DNA of 64,000 nucleotides, from contig DATENM010000035.1 of the NCBI GenBank assembly GCA_035275065.1, positions 62,001 through 126,000 on the forward strand. The letters run 5' to 3'. The notes under the pieces were generated by a model, which was given only the letters and a program-made list of their open reading frames with translations, was not told the origin of the DNA and ran no database searches. The stretch is from Blastocatellia bacterium (lineage in GTDB: Bacteria > Acidobacteriota > Blastocatellia > UBA7656). A program made the translations under genes and the position numbers. Position 1 is the stretch's first letter, and each line of letters starts with the position of its first letter. Of this stretch, positions 9,282 to 18,073 are shown in pieces.

Positions 9282-9396
9282 ATTTTAGATTTTGGATTGC
9301 CGGAAACGAAACTCAGTCGCGCGGCGAGAGCGCTTCCTTGAATCCAAAATCGCCGGCGCGTAGCGCCAAGCTATGAAAATCTAAAATCCAAAATCT
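9282..9396. repeat. AT-rich inverted words between yvcK and glmU, reaching into the yvcK stop
   Basis: ATTTTAGATTTTGGATT (9282-9298) is answered by AATCCAAAATC (9341-9351) and by AATCTAAAATCCAAAATCT (9378-9396). The last copy, read on the minus strand, encodes the final yvcK codons (..SDFGF) and its stop. The AT-rich words stand out against the GC-rich surroundings. They could form alternative stem-loops in the yvcK-glmU mRNA. Confidence 0.6.
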
Positions 9397-10508
9397 GAAC
9401 GGCGCGTGTCGCTGAAGCTGAGCGGCGGCGTCAGGTGGCGCTGATGAATATTCAACACCAGTTGCGCCAGCCTGTGCGAGTCATGGCGCACGACGTCATG
9501 TTCGCTGACCAGGTTGCCGCACAGCACAAGGATGCTGCGGGCGTCCGGCGACTGGCCGATGCGCAACTTGACGGGAATCTCGCCGGAGCAGAGCGGCGCG
9601 GTCTCAAACTCGACCTGCACGGCGCCGTCGGCGAGATATTTCTCGCGCAGCTCGGCATGGATGGGCGCCGAGTTGACGATCACATAATCGAGCTTCAAGG
9701 CGGGGCTGTGCGCCAGCAAAGCGCGCAGGTGGTTTTCGACCGTGAAGCCGTCCGTCTCGCCCGGCTGCGTCATGACATTGCAGATGTACGCCTTCATCGC
9801 CGGCGACCGGTTCAGCGCCGCGACGATCTCATCAACCAGCAGGTTCGGAATGATTGAGGTGTAGAGCGAGCCGGGGCCAATCGTAATCAGGTCGGCCTCG
9901 GCGATGGCTTCGAGGGTTTCGGGAACCGGGCCGCATGGATGCGATAGACGCAAGCGGCGAATCGGGGCGCGCGCCTCGACAATCTTGCTCTCGCCGAGAA
10001 TGGTGCGCCCGTCTTCGAACTCGGCCACCAGGGTGACGTCCTCGACGGTTGACGGAAAGATGCGCCCCTTGATGGCCAGCACTTCGCTGCTGACTTTGAT
10101 GGCTTCAAAAAAATCGCCGGTGACGCCCGTGAGCGCGGCCAGAAAGAGATTTCCGAAGCTGTGGCCGGCGAGGTCGCCGCCCGACTCAAAACGGTATTGA
10201 AAGAGCTGCGTCAACAACCGCTCGTCTTCGGCGAGCGCCACCATGCAATTGCGGATGTCGCCGGGCGGCAGGATTTGAAACTCTTCGCGCAGGCGGCCCG
10301 AGCTGCCGCCGTCGTCGGTGACGGTCACCACCGCGGTGAGCGTTTCGATCCAGGCCGCGTCGGGCGCGACGGCGAGACAGTCTTCGCCGACGTGCGCCTT
10401 TAGACCTGAAAGCAGGCTCGATAGACCGGTGCCGCCGCCGATTGACACAATGCGCAATCCACGATTCGCTTCTCTCACGTGATCCCCTTGACCGCTATCG
10501 CGGCTCAT
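9381..10508 (-). CDS. yvcK: YvcK/CofD-family UDP-GlcNAc-binding protein (gluconeogenesis factor)
   Basis: A 375-residue protein with the Rossmann-like start IVSIGGGTGLSSLLSGLK and the TDDGGSSGRLREEF motif of the YvcK/YbhK family. Family knowledge: YvcK proteins bind UDP-GlcNAc and influence carbon flux, cell shape and peptidoglycan synthesis; the biochemical activity is not settled. Its place directly upstream of glmU and glmS, which make that ligand, supports a shared role. The start overlaps the stop of the TPR gene (ATGA). The extreme C-terminus (RRSDFGF) lies in a dispersed repeat and is probably not conserved. Confidence 0.92.
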   Translation of the reverse strand: MSRDSGQGDHVREANRGLRIVSIGGGTGLSSLLSGLKAHVGEDCLAVAPDAAWIETLTAVVTVTDDGGSSGRLREEFQILPPGDIRNCMVALAEDERLLTQLFQYRFESGGDLAGHSFGNLFLAALTGVTGDFFEAIKVSSEVLAIKGRIFPSTVEDVTLVAEFEDGRTILGESKIVEARAPIRRLRLSHPCGPVPETLEAIAEADLITIGPGSLYTSIIPNLLVDEIVAALNRSPAMKAYICNVMTQPGETDGFTVENHLRALLAHSPALKLDYVIVNSAPIHAELREKYLADGAVQVEFETAPLCSGEIPVKLRIGQSPDARSILVLCGNLVSEHDVVRHDSHRLAQLVLNIHQRHLTPPLSFSDTRRSDFGF

Positions 10509-11359
10509 TCCTCGTCAAAGTCAAAGCCGAAGCCGGTCAACTGTTGGAACTCTTCGTTGGTGTGGAGGCTGGCAAAGTCCGGGTCGCGCCGAGCGTGGGA
10601 GCGATGCACTGAGCGTATCACAATGGCGCGGCGCAAAGCGTCGAGAGATTTGGGCGGCTGGTGCAAACGCGCGTAGGCGGCAGACAGTGAATACCAGATA
10701 TGGTCGGCGCGCGGCTCGGCCTTCAAGGCTTTTTCAAAGAGCGCCACGGCTTCAGCGAAATTGCCTTTGTTGAGCTGCACGACGCCTTGATCATAAAGCG
10801 CATCGGGGTTGCGCGGCACCGCCGGCGTCCGCGCCATGCGCTGATCGCAAATGGCGATGTAGGTGCGCGCCGGTGCGACGATGTCTGCCTGATCGCCGAA
10901 CCGATCCAGTATGCTATCAAACGCTCCTTTGGCGCCGCTGTAGTCATGGCGGTTGAACAGGCGCAACGCCTGCTCAAAGGCTTTGACCGCAAGCAGCGTC
11001 GCGGGCGGCGTCTTTTTCGGTGGCGGCGGCGCCGGTTTGACAGGCTTCACAGGCGCGGCGACTCGGCGAGCAGCCGGGCGCGGCGGCGCTGTTTTAGCCG
11101 CGGGCTTTTTGGCCGGCTTCGGCGCAGCTTTCACCACCTTCTTTGGCGGCGACTTCTTGGCGGCGGCGGCTACGGGTTTCTTTGCAGGCGATGCTGGTTT
11201 CTTGCTTTTTGCAGGAGCAGCTTTCTTGGCTTTAGGAGCAGCGGTGATCTTGCCGGGACGCTGAGGCTTCTTATCAGCAACCTTCTTAGCCTTCGTAGTA
11301 CGGACTTTGTGAGACGCGGGCGAGCGGCTTTTGTTGCTTTTAGTAATCAGGCTGCTCAT
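10505..11359 (-). CDS. Histone-H1-like basic N-terminus fused to TPR repeats
   Basis: 284 residues. About 1-125 is low-complexity and rich in Lys, Ala and Pro, with AAKK/PAKK-type runs like histone-H1 or HC1 tails. About 126-235 forms TPR helices (for example LFNRHDYSGAKGAFDSIL and LNKGNFAEAVALFEKAL). There is no signal peptide or membrane segment, so it is probably cytosolic, perhaps nucleic-acid-associated through the basic tail (inference). It is the first gene of the block and overlaps yvcK by 4 bp, so the two are translationally coupled. Its function is unknown, and the tail may be composition-driven rather than a true histone homologue. Confidence 0.8.
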   Translation of the reverse strand: MSSLITKSNKSRSPASHKVRTTKAKKVADKKPQRPGKITAAPKAKKAAPAKSKKPASPAKKPVAAAAKKSPPKKVVKAAPKPAKKPAAKTAPPRPAARRVAAPVKPVKPAPPPPKKTPPATLLAVKAFEQALRLFNRHDYSGAKGAFDSILDRFGDQADIVAPARTYIAICDQRMARTPAVPRNPDALYDQGVVQLNKGNFAEAVALFEKALKAEPRADHIWYSLSAAYARLHQPPKSLDALRRAIVIRSVHRSHARRDPDFASLHTNEEFQQLTGFGFDFDEE

Positions 11360-11714
11360 TCTTGTCCTCGTTAGTTGCGAATCAACGAACCCTACGTCAA
11401 CTTATGCCTGCGTCGGTTGATGAGTCTTTTATATCAAGTAATTATGGGTTAAGTCAAGAAATACCTGGCGTCGCACGCCCGCATTGACAGCCGGCAAAAT
11501 GGCGCTGAAAGCGGGTTTTGTCCGGGTCTCAGCGATTCATTCCGTGTAACTGTAAGAGCCTTGAAACTTAGCAGGCTATTACCGGCTTGGCAGTGAGGCC
11601 AGCCCGCCATTCACCACTCAAAACCTGTTATTTCAACATTTAACCCCGGAAGCGGCGATCTAGATTGCTGATGCTTGACGGCTAACTGTATAATTTGCCT
11701 GCATTTAGGTCATT
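11360..11714. other. Divergent intergenic region, no gene seen
   Basis: About 355 bp separates the minus-strand TPR-yvcK-glmU-glmS block from plus-strand hemD. No credible ORF or RNA gene was found. It must hold the promoters of both blocks; the only clear candidate is the plus-strand one at 11665-11694. Confidence 0.6.
11665..11694 (+). promoter_or_regulatory. Candidate sigma-70 promoter for hemD
   Basis: TTGCTG (11665-11670) and a perfect TATAAT (11689-11694) are separated by 18 bp. They lie 53 bp before the chosen hemD ATG and on the right strand. Confidence 0.5.
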
Positions 11715-11747
11715 TTGCCCCAGATGTGGCGGGCGAGGCGCAAAAAA

Positions 11748-12614
11748 ATGAGTAACGCAAGCCATTTTTCAGGTCAAGGTAACACGGAAATAAGCCAGCG
11801 TCCGCTCGCCGCCAAGAAAGTGATGCTGACGCGCCCGCCGGCGCAGTCCACCGAAATGGCTGTAGGGCTCGAACAACTGGGCGCGACGGTGATTCACTTT
11901 CCCACCATAGAAATCGCCGAGCCGAGCAGTTGGCAAGGTCTTGATGACGCAATTGCCCGGCTGGAATCTTATGACTGGCTGATCTTCACCAGCGTCAACG
12001 GCGTCGAATTCTTCTTTCGCCGGCTTGCCGAACGACGGCAGGACGGTTTGAGCGTGCTGTCAGGCTCACGAACCTGTGTCGTTGGCCCGGCAACTGCGCG
12101 AGCCCTCATTTCAGCCGGCGGGCAGGTCGATCTGACCGCAAGAGATTCAACCGGCGAAGGGGTGCTGGCGGCTCTCATTGACGCGGTCGGCGGCGAGGAA
12201 AAGCTCGCCAGCCTCAGATTCCTCTTGCCGCGCGCCCGTGTGGCCCGCGAAGTCTTGCCGGCAGAACTGGCGCGACACGGCGCGCATGTTGATTCGGTCG
12301 AAACGTATCAAACCCTGCGCCCGAGTGTTGACCGCGCCAGCCTGATTCGCCTAATCACAGAGAGTCACGTTGATGCCATCGCGTTCACTAGCCCTTCAAC
12401 CGTCAACAATTTCGCGGCGCTCATCGGCACGGATGATCTTGCCAATCGCCTGAGCGGTATCGTCGTCGCTAGCATCGGCCCGGTGACCTCGGAGGCCTTG
12501 CGCGCCCACGGCCTCACGGACATCGTGCAACCCCGACGCTATAACGCCGCCGCACTGGTCCAGGCGCTTACCGAAGCATTGACGCGTGACGAAGGGGTCC
12601 GTGGAAGTGTTTAA
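11748..12614 (+). CDS. hemD: Uroporphyrinogen-III synthase
   Basis: 289 residues from ATG 11748. In-frame TTG (11715) and ATG (11724) starts would add an Arg-rich stretch not expected in HemD. GCGAGG lies about 9 nt before the chosen ATG. The protein has the family's two-lobed pattern: KKVMLTRPPAQ at the first strand, DWLIFTSVNGVEFFF, and later DAIAFTSPSTVNNF, the paired 'TS.n.v..f' signatures. It closes and inverts ring D of hydroxymethylbilane to give uroporphyrinogen III, the substrate of HemE. hemE, hemH and hemG are 10 kb away on the same strand, so haem genes are split here; hemA, hemB and hemC are not in the window. Confidence 0.88.
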   Translation: MSNASHFSGQGNTEISQRPLAAKKVMLTRPPAQSTEMAVGLEQLGATVIHFPTIEIAEPSSWQGLDDAIARLESYDWLIFTSVNGVEFFFRRLAERRQDGLSVLSGSRTCVVGPATARALISAGGQVDLTARDSTGEGVLAALIDAVGGEEKLASLRFLLPRARVAREVLPAELARHGAHVDSVETYQTLRPSVDRASLIRLITESHVDAIAFTSPSTVNNFAALIGTDDLANRLSGIVVASIGPVTSEALRAHGLTDIVQPRRYNAAALVQALTEALTRDEGVRGSV

Positions 12615-12691
12615 TTTGGCTTCTCTGCGCCGCGCTGCAATAATCATTTGCCGGCGCGTTCATCCATCAAGCTGGTTCAGGTGATCGATTT

Positions 12692-13903
12692 ATGATAAGC
12701 AATCCGCGGGGTCGAGCCCGTCTCACATTGTGGCTTTTCCTGGTGGTGGCGATGGTCGCCGCGCCAGCCTACGCGCAGGACCCGCAGAAGACCGACGACC
12801 AGACGCCTGTGCGGCTCAACTCGACGCTCGTGCAGGTTCCGGCCATCGTCACCGAGCGCGGCGGCAAGTTTATCACCGACCTTACAAAAGCTGACTTCAC
12901 CGTTTTTGAAGACGGCAAGCGGCAAGAGGTCGCGCTCTTCACCGCGCTCAAACAACCATTCAACGCCGTGCTTGTCCTCGACACCTCCAACAGCGCTCAG
13001 GATCGCTTGCGGGCGATTCAAAACACCGCCGTGACGTTCACCAAAGAACTCGCCGCCGGCGACCGCACGATGGTCATCTCGTTCGACAATGACATCCATG
13101 AGCTGACCGAATTCACTCACGACCAGAAAGAGCTTGAATCGGCCATTCGCGGTGTCGAGTCAGGTTTCGGCAAGCTGCTCTATGAAGCGATGGTACGCGC
13201 TCTGGACAAGCTCCGCGGCCAGGAAGGCCGCCGCGCCGTCATCCTCTTCAGCGACGGCGTTGACATGAAAAGCATCGAAGCGACTGCCGAGAAGACCATG
13301 CAGATGGCCGAAGAGGTCGGCGCGGTGATTTACGTGGTACGCTTTGACACGCGCTGGTTCATCGAGGCCGAAGCTCGCAAGCAAGAAGCCGAGCGCCCCA
13401 AAAAGCGATTGCCCTTCGACGTGGATGGGCGCATTCCGCTGCCGCCTGATTTTGGCGGGCCGGACATCACAAGTGATAATCCGGAAATCCCCACGCCGCA
13501 GAAGCCCAAGATCGAAATTGATATGGGCGGCATGGGGTCGCCGCGTCGCCAGCCGCCCGTCGTCTACGACCCGGGGTCGCGCGCCCCGATGGGCTTGCCG
13601 CAACCCCGCGAAGCCGATCCGATCTCGGATAATCTCGACAAGCTGTATGGTGAGGCCGATCAGTTCATGCTCGCGATCACGGCGCGCACGGGTGGCCGGG
13701 TTTACCAGGCCGAGACCTTCGAGAACACTCGCGCCGCCTTTGCCGCCATCGCCGACGAGTTGCACAATCTTTACGTCTTGGGCTACTACCCGACCGCCGC
13801 GCGACGGGATAATAAGCTCCATAAGCTCAAAGTCGAAGTCGCCCGCAAGAATGTTCTAGTGCGCGCCCGCACCGGCTATCGCACACAGACCGCCGACAGA
13901 TAG
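12692..13903 (+). CDS. Secreted VWA protein with VWFA-related Acidobacterial domain
   Basis: 403 residues with a signal peptide ending APAYAQ. The middle is a von Willebrand A fold: VLVLDTSNS supplies the DxSxS metal (MIDAS) motif, and a second acidic strand reads VILFSDGVDM. A TDLTKADFTVFEDGKRQEV segment precedes it, typical of the TIGR03436 family common in Acidobacteriota. Residues 225-305 are a Pro-rich linker. The function is unknown; these exported proteins are presumed to bind other proteins. It lies 788 bp before a second gene of the same family's neighbourhood, with FecR/DUF6600 between them. Confidence 0.85.
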   Translation: MISNPRGRARLTLWLFLVVAMVAAPAYAQDPQKTDDQTPVRLNSTLVQVPAIVTERGGKFITDLTKADFTVFEDGKRQEVALFTALKQPFNAVLVLDTSNSAQDRLRAIQNTAVTFTKELAAGDRTMVISFDNDIHELTEFTHDQKELESAIRGVESGFGKLLYEAMVRALDKLRGQEGRRAVILFSDGVDMKSIEATAEKTMQMAEEVGAVIYVVRFDTRWFIEAEARKQEAERPKKRLPFDVDGRIPLPPDFGGPDITSDNPEIPTPQKPKIEIDMGGMGSPRRQPPVVYDPGSRAPMGLPQPREADPISDNLDKLYGEADQFMLAITARTGGRVYQAETFENTRAAFAAIADELHNLYVLGYYPTAARRDNKLHKLKVEVARKNVLVRARTGYRTQTADR

Positions 13904-14173
13904 TAAGCGGCAAGCCATACCGCCCGGCGATTCGCCCGCACGCCTTCTGCCCGTAATCAAACAGGCATTACACTAATTCGTATAGCGCGCGCCGCTCTGG
14001 CTAACTTCGGGCAACCGACGCCGCATCTTTTCAATCGTCACTTCTTTTATTTATTGAACAATTTAACCGCGAGTGTGTTAAGCTAGGGCGCATAGCAGCG
14101 GGGTGCGGCACAGGCATTGCTCCTGGGCGAATTGCCAAAAGAGTTAAACAGCTTTTCGTTTGAGGGTAATGAT

Positions 14174-16486
14174 ATGAAACGCGCTCTCCCCATGCTCCTC
14201 ACGCTCCTGTCTCTGCTGTTGATCAGCAATTCCAGCTTTGCGCAAACGCCTGACAACACCGACGCCGATGTCGAAGATGAAGCACCCGCCGGGCGTGTGG
14301 TGCGCGTCAGCTTCGTCGAAGGCGACGTGTCGTTTCAGCGCGCCGGCACCAGCGAATGGGCCGCGGCGATAGAGAATCTCCCCCTGTTTGCCGGCGATCA
14401 AGTCTATGCCGGCAATGGCGCCCGCGTTGAATTGCAGCTCGGGCGCGGCAGCTACATCCGGCTTTCGGAAAACACCGCGCTGACGATTACCGACCTGCGC
14501 GACGATGGTGTGCAGTTCGAGATGCCGGCAGGGATGGCGTTCGTTCGCGTCGAGCAATTCGCCTCGGCATTCAAGCGCTTTGAAGTGGACGTGCCGAATG
14601 CCGCGCTCTTGCTGCAAGAGGATGGGCTCTATCGGATCAACGTGCGCGGCGATGACAACAGCGAAGTGATCGTACGGCGCGGCGCTGCCGAGGTTTCGAC
14701 TGATGAAGGGAGTTTCAAGCTCCGCGAAGGCCGCCGCTTGTTGATTGATACGTCGGCCAGCGGGCGGCTCGAAGTCGCTTACGACACGACACAGGACGAC
14801 TGGGATTTATGGAGCACGACGCGCGACGCAACTATCGGTCAGGGTGTGAGCGGTACGCCCGCTGACGTTACGCAATACGAGACGACCTACAGCGACTTTT
14901 ACGGCGTGAGCGATCTGTCGTCCTATGGCTCGTGGTATGACGATCCGAGCTATGGCCGCTGCTGGCGACCGCGTGTCACCGCAGGCTGGGCGCCGTACCG
15001 CCAGGGCCAGTGGCTCTGGACGCCTTACGCCGGCTGGACGTGGGTGTCGAGCGAGCCCTGGGGATGGGCGCCTTACCACTACGGTCGTTGGGTCTTTGGT
15101 CCCGCGTATGGCTGGGCCTGGGTGCCGGGATACGGTAGGTCTGTCAGCCGTAATGACAATTACAGATGGCGAGCCTACTATCGCTGGCGTCCGGCGCTGG
15201 TTGGTTTCTTCGACGCGCCCTCGCCGCGCGGCCACTACGTTGGCTGGTATCCGCTAGCGCCCGGCCAGCATTGGCGGCGGCCTGATAGATCGCAACGCGG
15301 CGGCGATCACTCGCACCTGCAAAACCCGACGACGCGTGACGACTGGCAGCGTCCCGGTCGCAACACCTTCATTCTGCCGCCGCATCATGAGCGCGGCGTC
15401 ACCCTGTTGCCGGTCGACGGCTTCACACGCGCCGACCGCGCCAAGGCCCGCCCGGTCGCGCCCGACACCGATCTGAGCAACTGGATCAAACGCGGCGCAC
15501 GGGCCGGATTGCCTGAGATCAAGCCATCGCCCATCGCCATCGCTCCGGTCTTGCGCGACGGCGAGAGCCATCGCGTCGCGATCCCGGCTAACGAAATCAT
15601 TCACCGTCCGGTGGTGACGCGCAATCGTCCAAGCGATTCCCAGGCGACGACGAACCCACCACGCGAGCGCCGCTTGATCACTCCGCGCCCGCCCGTGATG
15701 TCAAATGACGAGCCGGCACGGCGCGCAAAACGCGAGCGCGGTGACGAATCGCGCCTGAAGCCGCCGGTGGTGGCTCGCCCGGCAGACGGGCAGGAAGACT
15801 ATCCAGCTCGTCAGAAGCCGAACCGCCAGGAACGCGACGGCGCGCAGCCTCGCATCCTGCCGGCAGACCGTACTGATGGCGACAGTGACCGCGCCGAGCG
15901 CAAGGCACGGCGCAAGAATGACGAGGCGGCGCAGCCGGTGAATCAGGACAACTCTGCCGGCGAGGAGACGCGAGCCCGCGAGCGCAAACAGCGCGACGAA
16001 GAGCAGGTGCGCCAGCGCAACGAAGAGCGTACCCGGCAACAAAACGAAGACCGCGCTAAACAGCACGAGGAAGAACGCCAGCGCCGCGGCGAAGAAGATC
16101 AGAACCGACAACGTGACGAAGAGCGCACACGGCAACGCCATGAAGAGCGCCAGCGGCAGGCGGAAGAAGAACGCAACCGCCAGCGCCAAGAGGAACAACA
16201 GCGCCATAATGAAGAAGAGCGCGCTCGGCAACGTGAGCAGGAACAGAACCGCCAGCGTGATGAGGAACGTGCCCGGCAGCGCAATGAAGAACAGAATCGC
16301 CAGCGCGACGAAGAACGCAATCGTCAGCGGAACGAAGAACAGAACCGCCATCGCGAAAAGCCGCCTGAGCAAAACACCGCGACGCCGAATCAGACCAAGT
16401 CGCCGCGCTCCGATTCTTCGGGCGAATCGCATCATCAGCAGAAGCAGGAGCGCCGCGCCGAACAAGAGCAGCGCAAAAAATCCTGA
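14174..16486 (+). CDS. Exported FecR-domain / DUF6600 protein with long charged Gln-Arg-Glu tail
   Basis: 770 residues from ATG 14174, preceded by GAGGGTAA; a longer in-frame start at 14117 would bury the signal peptide (MKRALPMLLTLLSLLL..FAQ). A FecR-like beta domain covers about 30-190. A Trp/Tyr/Gly-rich block follows at about 225-330 (WAPYRQGQWLWTPYAGWTW), matching DUF6600. About residue 480 onward is hydrophilic, ending in ~130 residues of RQRxEE-type repeats likely to form a long charged helix. FecR domains often sit at the envelope, and here there is no sigma/anti-sigma partner beside it. The function is unknown. The 270 bp before it (13904-14173) shows no gene. Confidence 0.82.
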   Translation: MKRALPMLLTLLSLLLISNSSFAQTPDNTDADVEDEAPAGRVVRVSFVEGDVSFQRAGTSEWAAAIENLPLFAGDQVYAGNGARVELQLGRGSYIRLSENTALTITDLRDDGVQFEMPAGMAFVRVEQFASAFKRFEVDVPNAALLLQEDGLYRINVRGDDNSEVIVRRGAAEVSTDEGSFKLREGRRLLIDTSASGRLEVAYDTTQDDWDLWSTTRDATIGQGVSGTPADVTQYETTYSDFYGVSDLSSYGSWYDDPSYGRCWRPRVTAGWAPYRQGQWLWTPYAGWTWVSSEPWGWAPYHYGRWVFGPAYGWAWVPGYGRSVSRNDNYRWRAYYRWRPALVGFFDAPSPRGHYVGWYPLAPGQHWRRPDRSQRGGDHSHLQNPTTRDDWQRPGRNTFILPPHHERGVTLLPVDGFTRADRAKARPVAPDTDLSNWIKRGARAGLPEIKPSPIAIAPVLRDGESHRVAIPANEIIHRPVVTRNRPSDSQATTNPPRERRLITPRPPVMSNDEPARRAKRERGDESRLKPPVVARPADGQEDYPARQKPNRQERDGAQPRILPADRTDGDSDRAERKARRKNDEAAQPVNQDNSAGEETRARERKQRDEEQVRQRNEERTRQQNEDRAKQHEEERQRRGEEDQNRQRDEERTRQRHEERQRQAEEERNRQRQEEQQRHNEEERARQREQEQNRQRDEERARQRNEEQNRQRDEERNRQRNEEQNRHREKPPEQNTATPNQTKSPRSDSSGESHHQQKQERRAEQEQRKKS

Positions 16487-16490
16487 GCAG

Positions 16491-16554
16491 TTGCCGGTTG
16501 TCAGTCGTCAGTTGCTAGTTAAGGCGACATCAACTGACGACTGACAACCGGCAA
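16491..16554. repeat. Perfect 24-bp inverted repeat after the FecR gene
   Basis: 16491-16514 is the exact reverse complement of 16531-16554, with a 16-nt spacer. It is built from TGTCAGTCGTCAGTTG words, begins 5 bp after the FecR stop and has no T-tract. It may act as an mRNA 3'-end stem or be a dispersed repeat. Confidence 0.8.
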
Positions 16555-16717
16555 TTGGCAACGACTCACCGGTGGCATGGACTGGGCAGATGATAGACGA
16601 ATAAGTTAAAGAGATAACACCCCATCTGCTTCATCCTCTTTCGCTTCGGTCATCTGCCTGGTCGGTGCCACCGGCCGCCTACCCGTTACCGCTCGACCTG
16701 CCCAAAGGAGACCGACG

Positions 16718-17923
16718 ATGAACAGAAATCGCTTCGGCGCGTTCTTGCTCCACTCCCTCATCGCCGCCATTGCGGTTGTCGGCTACGCCTCGCAATCGCC
16801 AAAGAATGGGCGGCCTCAACCTGAAACGCCGCGGCCCGCGCCGGCTGATACGGGGGCCGCACAGACGAATACGCATCATCCGACGACTCAGCAGTCGGGT
16901 GATCTGCCGTTTGACCGCCCGCCGCTTGAGCGCCCCGCCCTGCGTCGCGACCTGCCCCCGAAAGAAGCGGCGACGACGGCCCCCGACAAGGCGGACTCTG
17001 TCAAGCTGGCGGTAGACCTCATCGTCCTCGATGCACAGGTGCTGCAACAGAAAACAGGCCGCATCGCCGGCGACATGAAGAAGGAATCGTTCACCCTCAC
17101 AGAAGACGGCGTGAAACAGACGATCACTCACTTTAGCCAGGATACCTTGCCGCTCTCTGTGATCTTGCTGATTGATCGCGGCGGCTGCATGGACCCGTTC
17201 AGTGACCGGGTTCACGAAGCGACGATGGCCGCCTTGAACCGGCTGCGCCCGCAGGATGAAGTCGCGCTGATGGCCTTTCACAACACGGTTGATCTGGTCG
17301 CCGGCTTCACGCGTGACCGGCGGCGCATCGAAAGCGCGCTGCACCGCATTCCGCCGCACGACGAGCAGGCGAGCCACTGTTTCAACCGCGCCTTTGACGA
17401 GGCGGCAAATTACATGAATCACGCCGGCAATCCTGATGGCCGCCGCGTCATCATCGTGCTGACCGGCATCACCACTGACTTTGATTGTCCTGGGCCGAGC
17501 GGCGACGAAGTGCGCCGCGCGGTGCTGGAAAGCGGCGCGGTCGTCTGCGGCATCATCCCGAAGACCGCCGAGCAGCGGCTCGAAAGCGGCATCATGCGCA
17601 CGGTCACGGGCATCGGCGGCGTTTTCAAGGCGAAAGCGTCGAACCTCAACCGGCTGGCCGAAGAGACCGGCGGCGAAGTCCTCAGCGACAAGCCCGAGAT
17701 GCTCAACCATGTCTTTAATGACCTGATCGATCATCTGCGCACTCGCTATGTCATCGGCTTTGTGTCTTCGAATACAAAGCGCGACGGCAGCTTTCGCAAG
17801 ATCAAGCTGGATGTGGCGCAGCCTTCGACAAAGCCCGAAGACCGGCTGGTCGTCCGCACGCGGCGCGGCTACATCGCGGCAAAGGCGCGGCCTATTAATG
17901 CCGAGAAGCCGCCCGCACACTAA
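16718..17923 (+). CDS. Second exported VWA protein, VWFA-related Acidobacterial family, altered MIDAS
   Basis: 401 residues with a hydrophobic N-terminal export segment (MNRNRFGAFLLHSLIAAIAVVGYA). A Pro/Arg-rich linker follows to about residue 85. The VWA region has KESFTLTEDGVKQTI then VILLIDRGGCMDPFSDR, where the paralogue at 12692 has the canonical DTSNS. The DxSxS serines are therefore missing and metal binding is doubtful. It ends in the family's YVIGFVSSNTKRDGSFRKIKL and RRGY segments. The upstream 230 bp holds the 24-bp inverted repeat. The function is unknown. Confidence 0.83.
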   Translation: MNRNRFGAFLLHSLIAAIAVVGYASQSPKNGRPQPETPRPAPADTGAAQTNTHHPTTQQSGDLPFDRPPLERPALRRDLPPKEAATTAPDKADSVKLAVDLIVLDAQVLQQKTGRIAGDMKKESFTLTEDGVKQTITHFSQDTLPLSVILLIDRGGCMDPFSDRVHEATMAALNRLRPQDEVALMAFHNTVDLVAGFTRDRRRIESALHRIPPHDEQASHCFNRAFDEAANYMNHAGNPDGRRVIIVLTGITTDFDCPGPSGDEVRRAVLESGAVVCGIIPKTAEQRLESGIMRTVTGIGGVFKAKASNLNRLAEETGGEVLSDKPEMLNHVFNDLIDHLRTRYVIGFVSSNTKRDGSFRKIKLDVAQPSTKPEDRLVVRTRRGYIAAKARPINAEKPPAH

Positions 17924-17924
17924 C

Positions 17925-17943
17925 GCTCCTTGCGGAGCCTTTC
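17925..17943 (+). terminator. Weak hairpin after the second VWA gene
   Basis: GCTCC-TTGC-GGAGC followed by CTTTCA lies immediately after the stop codon. The stem is only 5 bp and the T-tract is poor, so terminator function is uncertain. Confidence 0.3.
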
Positions 17944-18073
17944 ACGGTTTTCAGTTTTCCTCTGAAGCAACTCACTACCCTCCATTCGTTCGCCGCGCAA
18001 GCAGCACTCGCGCGGCGATTTCTTTTGCGGTGATTGCTTGACACTGACAGAGGTGATTCATAGAGTCGCTGGT

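Noticed and set aside
16679..17920. 413-residue minus-strand open frame opposite the second VWA gene
   Set aside because: Shadow of a signal-peptide-bearing VWA protein; low-complexity Arg/Ala composition.
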